Of a DNA stretch of 12,045 nucleotides, positions 1-9,200 are shown piece by piece. The translations under genes and the position numbers were made by a program. Numbering within the stretch: the first letter of the stretch is position 1; each line of letters starts with the position of its first letter. The stretch is from Methanospirillum hungatei (lineage in GTDB: Archaea > Halobacteriota > Methanomicrobia > Methanomicrobiales > Methanospirillaceae): NCBI GenBank assembly GCA_003251955.1, contig QKDV01000160.1:1-12045 (forward strand). Direction: 5' to 3'. The notes under the pieces were generated by a model. The model ran no database searches and was not told the DNA's origin. It worked only from the letters and a program-made list of their open reading frames with translations.

Positions 1-520
1 TAGACGCGATATTGACAAGAAGAAGCCTGGAAATATCGATCCCCTGGTTGAAGAAGAGAGTAATGATGGAGTCTGCCGTGGTGAGTACTGCACCGAGTAG
101 GACAGCCTGCCAGACATTGATCAGTCTTCTGCCGTTTAGTAGACATACGATCCCACAGACCAGGCCATCCACCAGTTCGATGAACATAGTTGATGGTTGT
201 ATCACACCATTCCCGGCTGCCTGGAGCAGAAGGCCGAAGAGAGCTGCTCCCACTCCTCCAGCAGGACCGGCTATCAGCCCCGCCATGTTGGGTCCGATCT
301 TCCTGATACTCAAAAAATCTGTTGTAGTTCCACTCCCTGCAAAGTACCCAAATGCATAGAAAAGACCGAATATGATCGAGATGATAGCGATAAACCGCCA
401 CGATTGCTCTCTGCCTAAGAGACTGCCCACTCTTTTCATCCTGGTAAGCAGGTATGCGGCAAAACAGACCGTGGCCATCTTCTCAAGGAGATCGCCGATA
501 ACAAGTGGCTCAATAAACAT
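1..520 (-). CDS. LytS-type multi-TM receptor, N-terminal part (runs off the left edge)
   Basis: This reading frame is open from an ATG at 520-518 to the window edge, giving 173 visible residues with no stop. The protein is very hydrophobic. It begins with a helix containing G9-D-L-L-E-K-M15 and A-A-Y-L-L-T-R27. Further likely membrane segments lie near residues 43-61, 77-102, 113-128, 137-156 and from about 163. The IGPNMAGLIAGPAGGVGA stretch (75-92) resembles the Gly-rich 'GxxxGGPxxGxxxG' core of the LytS/YehU 5TM receptor family (5TM-5TMR_LYT). Those receptors sit in the membrane and usually feed a C-terminal kinase, PAS or cyclase domain, which here would lie outside the window. The gene starts 18 nt after the kinase stop codon, so the two are probably cotranscribed. 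AAGAGG lies just upstream, with only about 3 nt between GAGGT and the ATG. The family is recognised from motif shape, not from a search; the ligand is unknown. Confidence 0.75.
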   Translation of the reverse strand, partial: MFIEPLVIGDLLEKMATVCFAAYLLTRMKRVGSLLGREQSWRFIAIISIIFGLFYAFGYFAGSGTTTDFLSIRKIGPNMAGLIAGPAGGVGAALFGLLLQAAGNGVIQPSTMFIELVDGLVCGIVCLLNGRRLINVWQAVLLGAVLTTADSIITLFFNQGIDISRLLLVNIAS

Positions 521-538
521 TAGACCTCTTGTAATCTC

Positions 539-2782
539 CTAATCCTGCCCATGGAGGAGAGGAGAATCGATTCGCCACATTCCTTTGGGAACCGTGATCT
601 CAAACCGGGCACCTTCTCCTGTAACACCATTCTCCTCTATGGTGATGCCTGTTATTGTGAGGATCTCTCTGGATAAAAAGAGCCCAAACCCGGTATGAGT
701 TCCATACCCGCGGTCAAATATTTTTTGTTTTACGTCGGCAGGAATTCCTCCCCCATCATCTTCCCAGGTGATAGTGAGTGCATCCTCTCTTGGTTCAGCC
801 TTCACCCAGATGGTATGTACGTTTACCCCATGTTTGATCGAGTCATCGAGAAGGTTAAAGAAGACCTTCTTGAGCATCGGATCTGCAAGGACACTGATGT
901 TGCCTGTCTCTGATGTCAGCGTGATTATATCAGGAACCTTGAGAGTTTTCAGGATATCATCAAGAACCTGCCATTGAGGCTCTTGGGTACCGAGATCCTC
1001 GTACACTCTGGTAAACTCGATCTGTGTCCTGATTGTTGCAATGGAATCGTTGATTCTGGTGATATATCCCTCAGCCTCCGGATTTTCCGCCAGTTCCCTG
1101 ACGAGAACCAGCAGGCCGGTGATGACAGAGATCTTGTTCAGGATATCATGCCTTGTTATTCCAGAGAGAAGGGAAAGCTGCCTGTTTGCCTGCTTTAATG
1201 CATCCTTCATATTCTTCTGGTCTGTAACGTCCCGGCCGATTCCGATCACCGATTTTACTACACCGTTTTCTTTACGAATAGGTCCGTTGTTTGAGATATG
1301 CCATCTCCATGATCCATCCTGATGACGTACCCGGTACTCGATATCTGCTTGTCTGGTACCTGATTTGATGATGGAAGTGATGTGCTCATCACACCTGGCA
1401 ACATCATCCGGGTGAACAAACTGATCAAAATGCCTTCCTATGACTTCATCAACCCTGTGACCGAGAATATCTGTCCAGTTTGGTGAGACGTAGGTCAAAA
1501 CTCCATCCCTATCAAGTTCATAGACGATATCATTGGCATTTTCGACATATGATCTGAACTTCTCTTCGCTCTGACTTAACGCCTCAAGATCCGAGATCCT
1601 CTGGGTGTTGTCGAAAAAGGTCTCAATGAGTCTCTTTTTCCCCTGGAGCTGGAAAGGAATGACATACTTGATGATCGGAACCTTTCTGCCATCTGCAGTC
1701 AGGAGGACTCTCTCTGAATTATCAACTGTCTGGTGGAGATCGGTGATCGGGCATCTGCCTTCCTCAGCAGGACAGATATACTGGTGGCAGATTTTCCCTA
1801 CAATCTCCTCTTTATTTTCCCCGATTAATTCGGCAGCGGCAGGATTGAGATCGACGATCGTATGTGTTTCTGCGTCTACGATAACGATCCCTTCTTTCAC
1901 TGACGAGAAGATCTGGTTGAGGTAATCCCTGCTCTCTATCAGAACCTCTTCTGCTCTCTTCTTATCTGAAATATCCCTGATAGACTCGATGGCCCCTACG
2001 ATGTTTCCGTCGCTGTCATACAGTGGCCCTGCTTTAGCCCAGATCCATCTTGGTGTATCACCCAGGTTTTTGATCTCGATCTCGGTGAAGATGACATCTC
2101 CCTTCTTCCTAATCAAGTTGCCATAGAACGCCTCTGCTTGATCATCAGGAGAAAAGACAAGATCAATCAGGAGTTTTCTTCGCTCTCCGTAGAATGGGAT
2201 GGCATATTCATAATCAGATCTTCCGATCATCTCCCTGCCAGTGACCCCGGTCATCTCCTCTATTGCTTTGTTCCAGACGATGACCGTTCCTGATCTGTCT
2301 ATTGCAAATGTGGCATCTGGGAGGAAGTTGATGATGCCTGATATCCGGTGATCTGACTCGTCTTTTGCAAGAACCGCTCTCTTCTCGGCAACCGCTCTTT
2401 CAAGTTTGTTCTGGAGTTCAGCGAACTGTGACCTCGGTTCCCCGCCCTTCTGGATGTAAAAATCAGCACCGTTGTCAAGTGCCTGGATAACAATCTCCTC
2501 TCGACCCCTTCCTGTGAAGAGAATGAATGGGATGTTCCCGTATCTCTCCCTCACAAATTTGAGGAGATCGATTCCGTTCATGCCAGGCATCTGGTAGTCT
2601 GAGAGGATAGCATCGTAAGTGCCTGATTGAAGTTTTTCTTGTGCTTGTGTTGATGAGACTGCAGTATCGATCCTGAACTTTCCGGTCCGTTCAAGAAATA
2701 TTTTCGCAAGGGCCAGTAGATCAGGCTCATCATCCACATATAACACTGACAAGGGTTCAGTTGTTTGTGATACCTGATTCAT
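539..2782 (-). CDS. Receiver-PAS-PAS-PAS histidine kinase, cytosolic
   Basis: This 747-aa sensor kinase has no membrane segment. The N-terminal receiver domain (about 10-125) has the acidic pair D17/D18, phospho-acceptor D62 (SDYQMPGMNG), T90 and K112, so it looks functional. Three PAS domains follow, at about 145-275, 286-396 and 405-524. The second holds a cluster C332-H333-x3-C337-x6-C344. The dimerisation/H-box region has H545 in the ITRHDILNK context common in methanogen kinases. The ATP-binding domain shows an N-box beginning at N643, a G1 box EDDGGGIP (674-681) and a G2 box GFGLFL (from 698). The second N-box residue is Asp (D647) where Asn is usual. The domain order implies a phosphorelay with phosphate arriving at or leaving from an N-terminal receiver; no DNA-binding output is present. 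A TATA box lies about 24 nt upstream of the ATG, suggesting a leaderless or near-leaderless mRNA. The LytS-like receptor gene follows 18 nt downstream. The signal sensed is unknown. Confidence 0.93.
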   Translation of the reverse strand: MNQVSQTTEPLSVLYVDDEPDLLALAKIFLERTGKFRIDTAVSSTQAQEKLQSGTYDAILSDYQMPGMNGIDLLKFVRERYGNIPFILFTGRGREEIVIQALDNGADFYIQKGGEPRSQFAELQNKLERAVAEKRAVLAKDESDHRISGIINFLPDATFAIDRSGTVIVWNKAIEEMTGVTGREMIGRSDYEYAIPFYGERRKLLIDLVFSPDDQAEAFYGNLIRKKGDVIFTEIEIKNLGDTPRWIWAKAGPLYDSDGNIVGAIESIRDISDKKRAEEVLIESRDYLNQIFSSVKEGIVIVDAETHTIVDLNPAAAELIGENKEEIVGKICHQYICPAEEGRCPITDLHQTVDNSERVLLTADGRKVPIIKYVIPFQLQGKKRLIETFFDNTQRISDLEALSQSEEKFRSYVENANDIVYELDRDGVLTYVSPNWTDILGHRVDEVIGRHFDQFVHPDDVARCDEHITSIIKSGTRQADIEYRVRHQDGSWRWHISNNGPIRKENGVVKSVIGIGRDVTDQKNMKDALKQANRQLSLLSGITRHDILNKISVITGLLVLVRELAENPEAEGYITRINDSIATIRTQIEFTRVYEDLGTQEPQWQVLDDILKTLKVPDIITLTSETGNISVLADPMLKKVFFNLLDDSIKHGVNVHTIWVKAEPREDALTITWEDDGGGIPADVKQKIFDRGYGTHTGFGLFLSREILTITGITIEENGVTGEGARFEITVPKGMWRIDSPLLHGQD

Positions 2783-2913
2783 GCCATACCGCTCCGCTGC
2801 TCTTTAAATATGAGGGCCGGTATCTTGCAGAATCTCCTGCTAACTGAACCGGTCAAGTTGGGTTAACTCTTTTTCTGCTATCTATTATGTGTTTCTGTTA
2901 CCGCTAATGCTTC
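2783..2913. other. Intergenic region between the addA-like gene and the kinase
   Basis: These 131 nt hold the kinase TATA box and, about 30-60 nt further upstream, an imperfect dyad. Its arms are TAACTGAAC (2841-2849) and GTTGGGTTA (2857-2865), with 7 of 9 positions pairing. The minus strand has no run of four or more T after the addA-like stop codon, so no archaeal T-tract terminator is visible and some read-through into the kinase is possible. The dyad could be an operator; the evidence for that is weak. Confidence 0.4.
2803..2810 (-). promoter_or_regulatory. TATA box for the histidine kinase gene
   Basis: On the minus strand this reads TATTTAAA, inside CATATTTAAAGAG. It is centred about 24-25 nt upstream of the kinase ATG at 2782. 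In archaea the TATA box lies roughly 25-28 nt before the transcription start, so the mRNA would begin at or very near the ATG. No Shine-Dalgarno sequence precedes that ATG, which fits leaderless initiation. The prediction is by position and sequence only. Confidence 0.6.
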
Positions 2914-5900
2914 TTATTTCTGGCTTTGGCGTAAAATTTCATTGATTATATCAGTCTCCCAGGGGTCGAGTAGGATGAGTGTATTATCCTGAACTGAATA
3001 TAATGCAGCAGTTGCAGGCTTCATACCAAGACTCTCTGCTGCTAGCCTGTAAATTTCGGTCTGGATCTGGTATGATCTCTTTTTTATGAGGTCAGAACTC
3101 TCAAGAGCGTCGCTCTTATAATCGATCACCAGCCATGACCCATCGTTTTTCTGAACAATACAGTCGATCCTCCCTGTCACTGGTATTTCGCTGATGATGA
3201 CGGTAAAGGCGAGTTCCCGCCTTACCAAAGTTGCTTGGCTGATTTCAGGCAGTGCCTCGAACTGGTCCCTTGCCTCTTTGAGTTCTCGCTTTTGTGCAGG
3301 ATCTGTTATCCCCCATTCCCTGATGACTGCTTGTGGCTCTCTTCCTCTGAGCACTTCGTGAATAGCAGTTCCAAAGGCTGCTCCCCGGCCTTCATATTGC
3401 CCAATGGCAGGTTCTTCAAGTGCCTTTGCTATCTCTGTTACGAGCAGGGGTGATTCAGATTTCTTTCTTTCAATCTTCTTGAGGATAAATTTCCCAGGTT
3501 CATCATACAGTTCGTCTGGGATGGTAAACGGAGGTGAACTCCGATCAGTCTGAGTGGGTGCCTGATCTGGCTGCAGGATCTTCATCAGGATCTCATCCCC
3601 ATTTGGTGACTTGAGCAGCATCTCTCCTGCTTCTATGGCATTGCCGGTGATGGTGAGTTCTTTTATGATCCAGTCGAGTCTCGTGTCCCTGCTCCCATCA
3701 GGGAGTTCATCACCGATCTCCCCACTTATTATCAGATGATCGGCAGCCCGTGTCAGGGCGACGTAGAGGAGCCTCTTCTTCTCGGCAAGCAGTCTCTCAT
3801 CCTGCTTCTGCTTAAGAAGAGAGTACACAGGTGTCTCCCTGGTCTCAAAGTCATCATCTGGATCAGGAAGCCTCACTCCCATGAGTGGCCCTCCTCCCTC
3901 TGTCAGGACCGGAGGCTGGACAAGGTTTGGCCTCTGGCCCGTCCCTGGGACAAAAACGATCGGATATTCAAGTCCCTTTGCCGCATGGACAGTCATGATC
4001 CTCACAGCATCCAGCCCCGGGTCATCGATCATCGCCTCACCCTCCTGGTCACCGGTCTCTACTGCCTCACAGAGATCAGTGACAAGATCTGCGAGTTGAT
4101 ACCTTCCCTTCTCTTCTCTGGCCCTGACCATCTCCTGAAGTTTTCTGATGTTTGAGAGTATCTGCTGACCCTGCTCAACTCCCCCATATACCACGAAAAC
4201 TCCGGACTCATCAAGCACCGACTGAATCAGATGTGAAACCCGCCATCTTCCGGCACGGTCTCTCCACTTTATCAGAAGATCATATGCCTTCTCTGCTACA
4301 TTGCAACTCTTTCCGTAGAACTGCAACCTCTCTAAAAATGTCCCGGCTCCCGATCTTTTGATCTGAAGAAGATCAGTATCCGCTAGGCCGATGTATGGGG
4401 ATCTGAGCACTCCCACTAGGGCGATATCATCGTATGGCCGCTGGAGGAATGTGAGCAGACTGATAAGGTCGAGGATCTCCTGCCGCTGGTAAAATCCTGT
4501 CCCTTTGTGGACGTAATACGGAATGTCCCGCTGCCCGAGTGCGTGAATGTACTCGCCAAGGTTGGTCCGCCGCTCAAGCAGGATGGCAAAATCCCGCCAT
4601 GCTGCCGGCCTTGAGGTGAACGTCCGCTTCCCTTCAATATCCCGCTCTCCCTCCTCGTAGACCATAGTCCCGTCTCTAACAAGACCTGCAATATGATCAG
4701 CAACGGCTTCAGGCTCTGACACTTCTCCGTCCTTGTGGGTTAAAAGGAGGGTGATGGTTCCAGTATGGCCGGCCCGTTCATCTGAGGCCGTTGCCAGTTC
4801 ATAAGGGAACTCCCACGGCTTATCTGTAGTTTTAAACAGTCCTGCAAAGAGGATGTTGACAAAGGAGATGACTGCAGGTGAGCTCCTGAAACAGACATCA
4901 AGGGGGATCTCCTTCCCGCTGCAATCAACGGTGATCAATGAGGAGGCATCACGGAACCGGGTCACGTCAGCCTCTCTGAAGAGGTAGATAGACTGTTTAG
5001 GGTCACCAACAATGAAGAGACTCTGTAAATCTGGACCCGGACTGCCTGCAATTGCAGTCACGATCTCAAACTGTGCAGGATCGGTATCCTGGAACTCGTC
5101 AACCAGGATATACCTGAACTGCTGGTGGTAATGCTCTGCCACCAGGTCATGATGATCCCTGAATAGCAGTCTACAGTTCCTGATGATATCTGCAAAATCT
5201 ATCCCTCCTGCTGCTGCCTTCTCCTCCTCAACGAGTTCACAGAACCGTGTGAATGAGGTACCGAGAGCCTGCAGGAATCTGATTGTACGGACACTGAACT
5301 GGTTTGACGGATCAAATCTCATCGATGCGATGCCTTTGGCATCTTCAAGAATCCCGTTCAGATCCTTGTACGTATCCCTCAGTTCTGTGAGCAACTCATC
5401 AGTCCAGAGTTTCTTCGAGCCGCCTGTACCAAGTTTAACATTCAGGTACCGGGAGATCGCATCCAGAAATTCATCAGCAGTCCCATCGCTATCCATGATT
5501 TCAAGGTATGGCTTTACCTTCTGAAGGTACCCCATTGCCTTGTCATCAGCTGAGATATCCATCAGTGCAAAAGCGATGAGCGACCTGACCGATGCTCTCA
5601 TCCGGGGATTACTCCTGATCTCTTCTGCTTTCGTCTCCCTGAATGCCTGAATCTCCTCCTGCCAGAAACTGACCACCCCTTCTTGATCCTCTCTGAGTTG
5701 CCTGAAAAACCGGTCTGCCTCATCCCTGCGGGGGTAAAGCGTTCGTATCATCTTTTCAAGGTTGTATGGTCCGACGGTTGCCAGGGCATATACTATATCG
5801 TCCCCTTCTGCCTGCTTGTGAATCAGGTCCTGAAAACATGATGAGAGGATTCGGGATGATTCCTGCTCGTCAAGTACAACAAACGATGGCTCAACATGTG

Positions 5901-6252
5901 CCTCAAACGCAAACTCACGAAGCACCTGGGCACAGAACGAATGGAAGGTCTGGACCGGGGCGATCAGGAACTCTGCCCGTGTTCTCTCCCAGTATTCTCC
6001 CTGCTTATCCTCTATCCCCTTCCTGATCCGCTCCTTCATCTCGGCTGCTGCTTTGTCAGTGAAGGTCAGTGCCAGGATATTTCTGACCGAGATTGGTTTC
6101 TCGTACCACTCTCTTCCCTCTCCGAATGTCTCAAGCAGGTTCAGGTATTTATTCACCAATACATGGGTCTTCCCGGTTCCCGCCCCTGCGGTGACCACAA
6201 GTGAGCGGTCATGGGTGGTGATCGCCTCTATCTGACGAGGTGTTCCGTTCAT
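2914..6252 (-). CDS. AddA-like UvrD/Rep-family helicase-nuclease
   Basis: This 1112-aa protein is a superfamily 1A DNA helicase fused to a C-terminal PD-(D/E)XK nuclease, the AddA/RecB plan. Helicase motifs are intact: Q motif TPRQ (4-7), Walker A AGAGTGKT with K28, motif Ia ALTFTDKAAAEM (61-72), motif Ib QTFHSFC (101-107), Walker B DEFQDT (385-390), motif III GDPKQSIYLFR (416-426), motif IV near 451-458, motif V TVHAAKGLEYP (754-764) and motif VI around 827-838. The nuclease has H965, D1030 (GRID), D1044-Y-K1046 and Q1064-x3-Y1068, so it should cut DNA. Length is slightly below typical bacterial AddA (about 1,200 aa). Its ATG overlaps the stop of the AddB-like gene (ATGA) and has GGGAGG 4 nt upstream, so translation is probably coupled. 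The likely role is unwinding and resecting double-strand DNA ends as a heterodimer with the upstream gene product. A stand-alone UvrD-like helicase-nuclease is the alternative. Confidence 0.92.
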   Translation of the reverse strand: MNGTPRQIEAITTHDRSLVVTAGAGTGKTHVLVNKYLNLLETFGEGREWYEKPISVRNILALTFTDKAAAEMKERIRKGIEDKQGEYWERTRAEFLIAPVQTFHSFCAQVLREFAFEAHVEPSFVVLDEQESSRILSSCFQDLIHKQAEGDDIVYALATVGPYNLEKMIRTLYPRRDEADRFFRQLREDQEGVVSFWQEEIQAFRETKAEEIRSNPRMRASVRSLIAFALMDISADDKAMGYLQKVKPYLEIMDSDGTADEFLDAISRYLNVKLGTGGSKKLWTDELLTELRDTYKDLNGILEDAKGIASMRFDPSNQFSVRTIRFLQALGTSFTRFCELVEEEKAAAGGIDFADIIRNCRLLFRDHHDLVAEHYHQQFRYILVDEFQDTDPAQFEIVTAIAGSPGPDLQSLFIVGDPKQSIYLFREADVTRFRDASSLITVDCSGKEIPLDVCFRSSPAVISFVNILFAGLFKTTDKPWEFPYELATASDERAGHTGTITLLLTHKDGEVSEPEAVADHIAGLVRDGTMVYEEGERDIEGKRTFTSRPAAWRDFAILLERRTNLGEYIHALGQRDIPYYVHKGTGFYQRQEILDLISLLTFLQRPYDDIALVGVLRSPYIGLADTDLLQIKRSGAGTFLERLQFYGKSCNVAEKAYDLLIKWRDRAGRWRVSHLIQSVLDESGVFVVYGGVEQGQQILSNIRKLQEMVRAREEKGRYQLADLVTDLCEAVETGDQEGEAMIDDPGLDAVRIMTVHAAKGLEYPIVFVPGTGQRPNLVQPPVLTEGGGPLMGVRLPDPDDDFETRETPVYSLLKQKQDERLLAEKKRLLYVALTRAADHLIISGEIGDELPDGSRDTRLDWIIKELTITGNAIEAGEMLLKSPNGDEILMKILQPDQAPTQTDRSSPPFTIPDELYDEPGKFILKKIERKKSESPLLVTEIAKALEEPAIGQYEGRGAAFGTAIHEVLRGREPQAVIREWGITDPAQKRELKEARDQFEALPEISQATLVRRELAFTVIISEIPVTGRIDCIVQKNDGSWLVIDYKSDALESSDLIKKRSYQIQTEIYRLAAESLGMKPATAALYSVQDNTLILLDPWETDIINEILRQSQK

Positions 6253-9200
6253 GAATCCTCCCCTTCATCGCTGATCCTGAACCGATTGAACCTGCAGACT
6301 GCAGTATACTCACAGTACGGGACTTGACAGGTCTGCGGCAGTGGGAATCTTCCGGACCTGATCTCTCTGATGCAGTTTCTTGCCGCGTCAAGTGAGCTTA
6401 AGAGAATATCCCGAAACCCAGCCGTTGCCCTGCTTGTTCCTACCCCGACCAGGCTCTTATGGTCTGGACTGAGCAGTGGCCATGTCTGCTTTATCTTTCG
6501 GCTTATCTCGCAATATGACCCTGCAATACCAGTGAGAGGGAGTTCATCTGCCTCATACATCTTCTCAACTGCCAGCAGGTAGAGAGGGAGCTGCAGAGCA
6601 GTGCCTTCCCTGATCCCTTTGGCATTTGGATAGGAACTCCCTGTCTTGTAATCGATGATAGCAAAGAATCCGTCCCTGGAGAGATCAACCCGGTCAATCC
6701 TCCCTGATATTCTGACCGGCTCTCCTTCACCCTGGTCGAGCAGAACACAATCTCTCTCTGTGACTCTTTTTTTCCTTCCTGACATCTCTTCTGATCTGGC
6801 ATCCCCTTCCTGCAATCTTCCATCAACCCCTTTTCTAGGGCCTATCTCACTTTCAAAGTACTGGGGAAGAAGTGTTGTGTCCTCACGTGATGCCTCACAC
6901 ACAAGGAACCGATCAAACAGGCCTGGGACATCCCCGTCTCCGAAGAGTGAGAGGAGTGTTGCATGCCAGGCAGGCGTTGTGAACCGGTATCTCAAACTCT
7001 TCTCAATCCCTGTCTCTCTGAGAAGAGCAGCCGCTGTTGGAAGATACTGCCTTGTGATCTGCCTTGGGCCCTCCTGTGACCATTGTTTGAAAAAGTCACA
7101 AAGTGTGTCATGGATGAAGTTCCCCCGCTGCGCAGGGGTGAGAGCAGGGTCAACTTCAGGGAGGGGAGTGAGGTGGAGTACCTGCTGAAGAAAAAACCTG
7201 AACGGGCAGGTGGCATATGTCTCAAGCCTGGTCGGTGCCCAGACTCTATCCGGGCCGAATCTTTCGGTCAGCCAGGTGGTGGCATTCTGATCATCAGAGA
7301 GGATACCATCGTATGGTGAGTCGGCTGTACCGGTTCGGTGCCAGTCCTCCATAAGGATTCTATCCGCAACAGATCCGAATGTCTGATCGACAGGGAGGAG
7401 ATTCAGTATCGTATCACATGTCCCAAGTGCAGGTGTCTCAGCTGCGGCTCTGATCATCTTCCCGGCAGAAATAGCAGCATGACTCTTTGATCTTGTGATC
7501 TTCTGGCCCCATTCTGGAGGATTCAGCCGTTGCCTGACCTCTTCGAGAAATGGGGATGTGAGAAGGATCTTCTCGCTTCTGCTCCGTGGTGCTGAGAGAT
7601 ACACCCGCTCTCCTGCAGAGATGGCCGTGATGAAGGAGTACTGCTCACTGCTGATAACCTCGCTCAGGCTCCGGCCTCCGAGCAGATCAGATTCTGCAGC
7701 AGTGAGGAGCGGGAGCCTCGTTGATGGCCTTGGAATGTCGCCTTCGATAAGCCCTGCAAGGAAAAGGATGGGCAGGCTCAGATGAGCAGTCTCTGAAAGT
7801 CGCATCACTGTAACGCCGCCCTGGTCGTCGCCGATTGTCACCAGTTCCTCAAGAAGATAGTTCAGGTATCTGGTGAATGACCCAACTCCGATCTTCTTGT
7901 CAGGCTCAAAGGTAACTGTCAATTTTGTAAGACAGAGATCAAACCGCTCCCATGCTCTCTTCTCCCGATCTGTTACTCTTATTGTGTCAGGTTTTCCGAT
8001 AAATCCGGGCCTCACCCAGTGGTCAAGGATCAGACGGAAAGATGTTACATGTTCTGCAAGGGTCTGTTCTTGTTTGAGAGTGAGGAGATCGGTCTGGAAC
8101 CTCTTTGTCCAGGTCCGCACCACTGACAGAACATCCCGGTCAACCTGTTGGTCATACTCACCATCGTCTCCCACTTCAGGATCATCAGCAAGTGCTTCCA
8201 GCGCCTGGTCCCAGGAAGATCCATCCATAATCCGTGCCATCCTGAATATCATATCAAAGACCCGGATTCCTGGTGCTCTGATGTCAGGTTGATCAGATCT
8301 GAAGAACGGGCTTGCCATCAGGCTTACCAGATCTTCCCGTGGAAAATTATCAGCAACAAGGGCGGGTAAGAGGGTGAAGAAACCAACCAGAGGTTCTCTG
8401 TTCAATGCTTCACCGGTGCAGATATGCACGGGAATCCCGAAGTCATGAAAGATCCCGGAGATGAGGGACTGAGAAGATAGATCAGGAGTTGCCACTGTGA
8501 TATCCTCAAGCAGGGTCCCCCCTTTGTGGATAGCACATATCTCTTCTGCAATGGATTCCAGTTCCTCTTCCGGACTCTGGAAGATTCGGGCCAGGATATT
8601 GTCACAACTTTGGAGTTCTTCCCCGGTGAATAGGCCGGTGATGATCTGTTCCTCCATCGGAATTATCCCGTCTCCGAACCAGTCAGGGACATCATAGATC
8701 TTTGGATCTCTCCCGGTTGGGTAGTAAAACCGACAGAGATCTGCATGATCCCTTATGGCCGCGATAAGTTCCTTCTCTCTTGGAAGGGGTTTATGAAATC
8801 CCCAGAATATCGCAGTTCCAAAGGTACCGTGACGTCCGGCGTTGATGTGTGAAATTGTCCACTCGATAAGCCCGGTTGCATCAATCAGACCACATTTTTC
8901 AAGAGCACTGCTGTATGCCTCAAGTGCCAGGTTGATCTGCCTGCACTTCTCTGATTTTGTGATCTGCTCATGCTTAAAAAATGCAATTCTACGCTGAGAG
9001 AGAATGTCCCGCAGTGCCAGGAGATCCTTCAGGGTTGTCGGTGCGGGGTTGTGCTTTGAAAAGAAGAATGGGATCTCCTCACGAATCGACTCAAGTGTTT
9101 CTGAAAGGATCTGAAGGGACTGACCATCAGATATCAGCGTGGTCAGGGAGCCTGCGTTCTCATGGTGCCGCCTGCAGAATTCACGCAGTGTTGTAATCTG

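Noticed and set aside
12..418. Plus-strand open frames at 12-359 and 197-418
   Set aside because: They are opposite the LytS-like gene, whose minus-strand frame gives clear membrane helices and family motifs. The plus-strand translations have no recognisable features.
6655..7188. Plus-strand 177-codon frame opposite the addB-like gene, and similar frames opposite the addA-like gene
   Set aside because: The opposite strand carries continuous, motif-rich coding sequence. These frames are rich in Ser, Pro and Arg as expected for antisense shadows.
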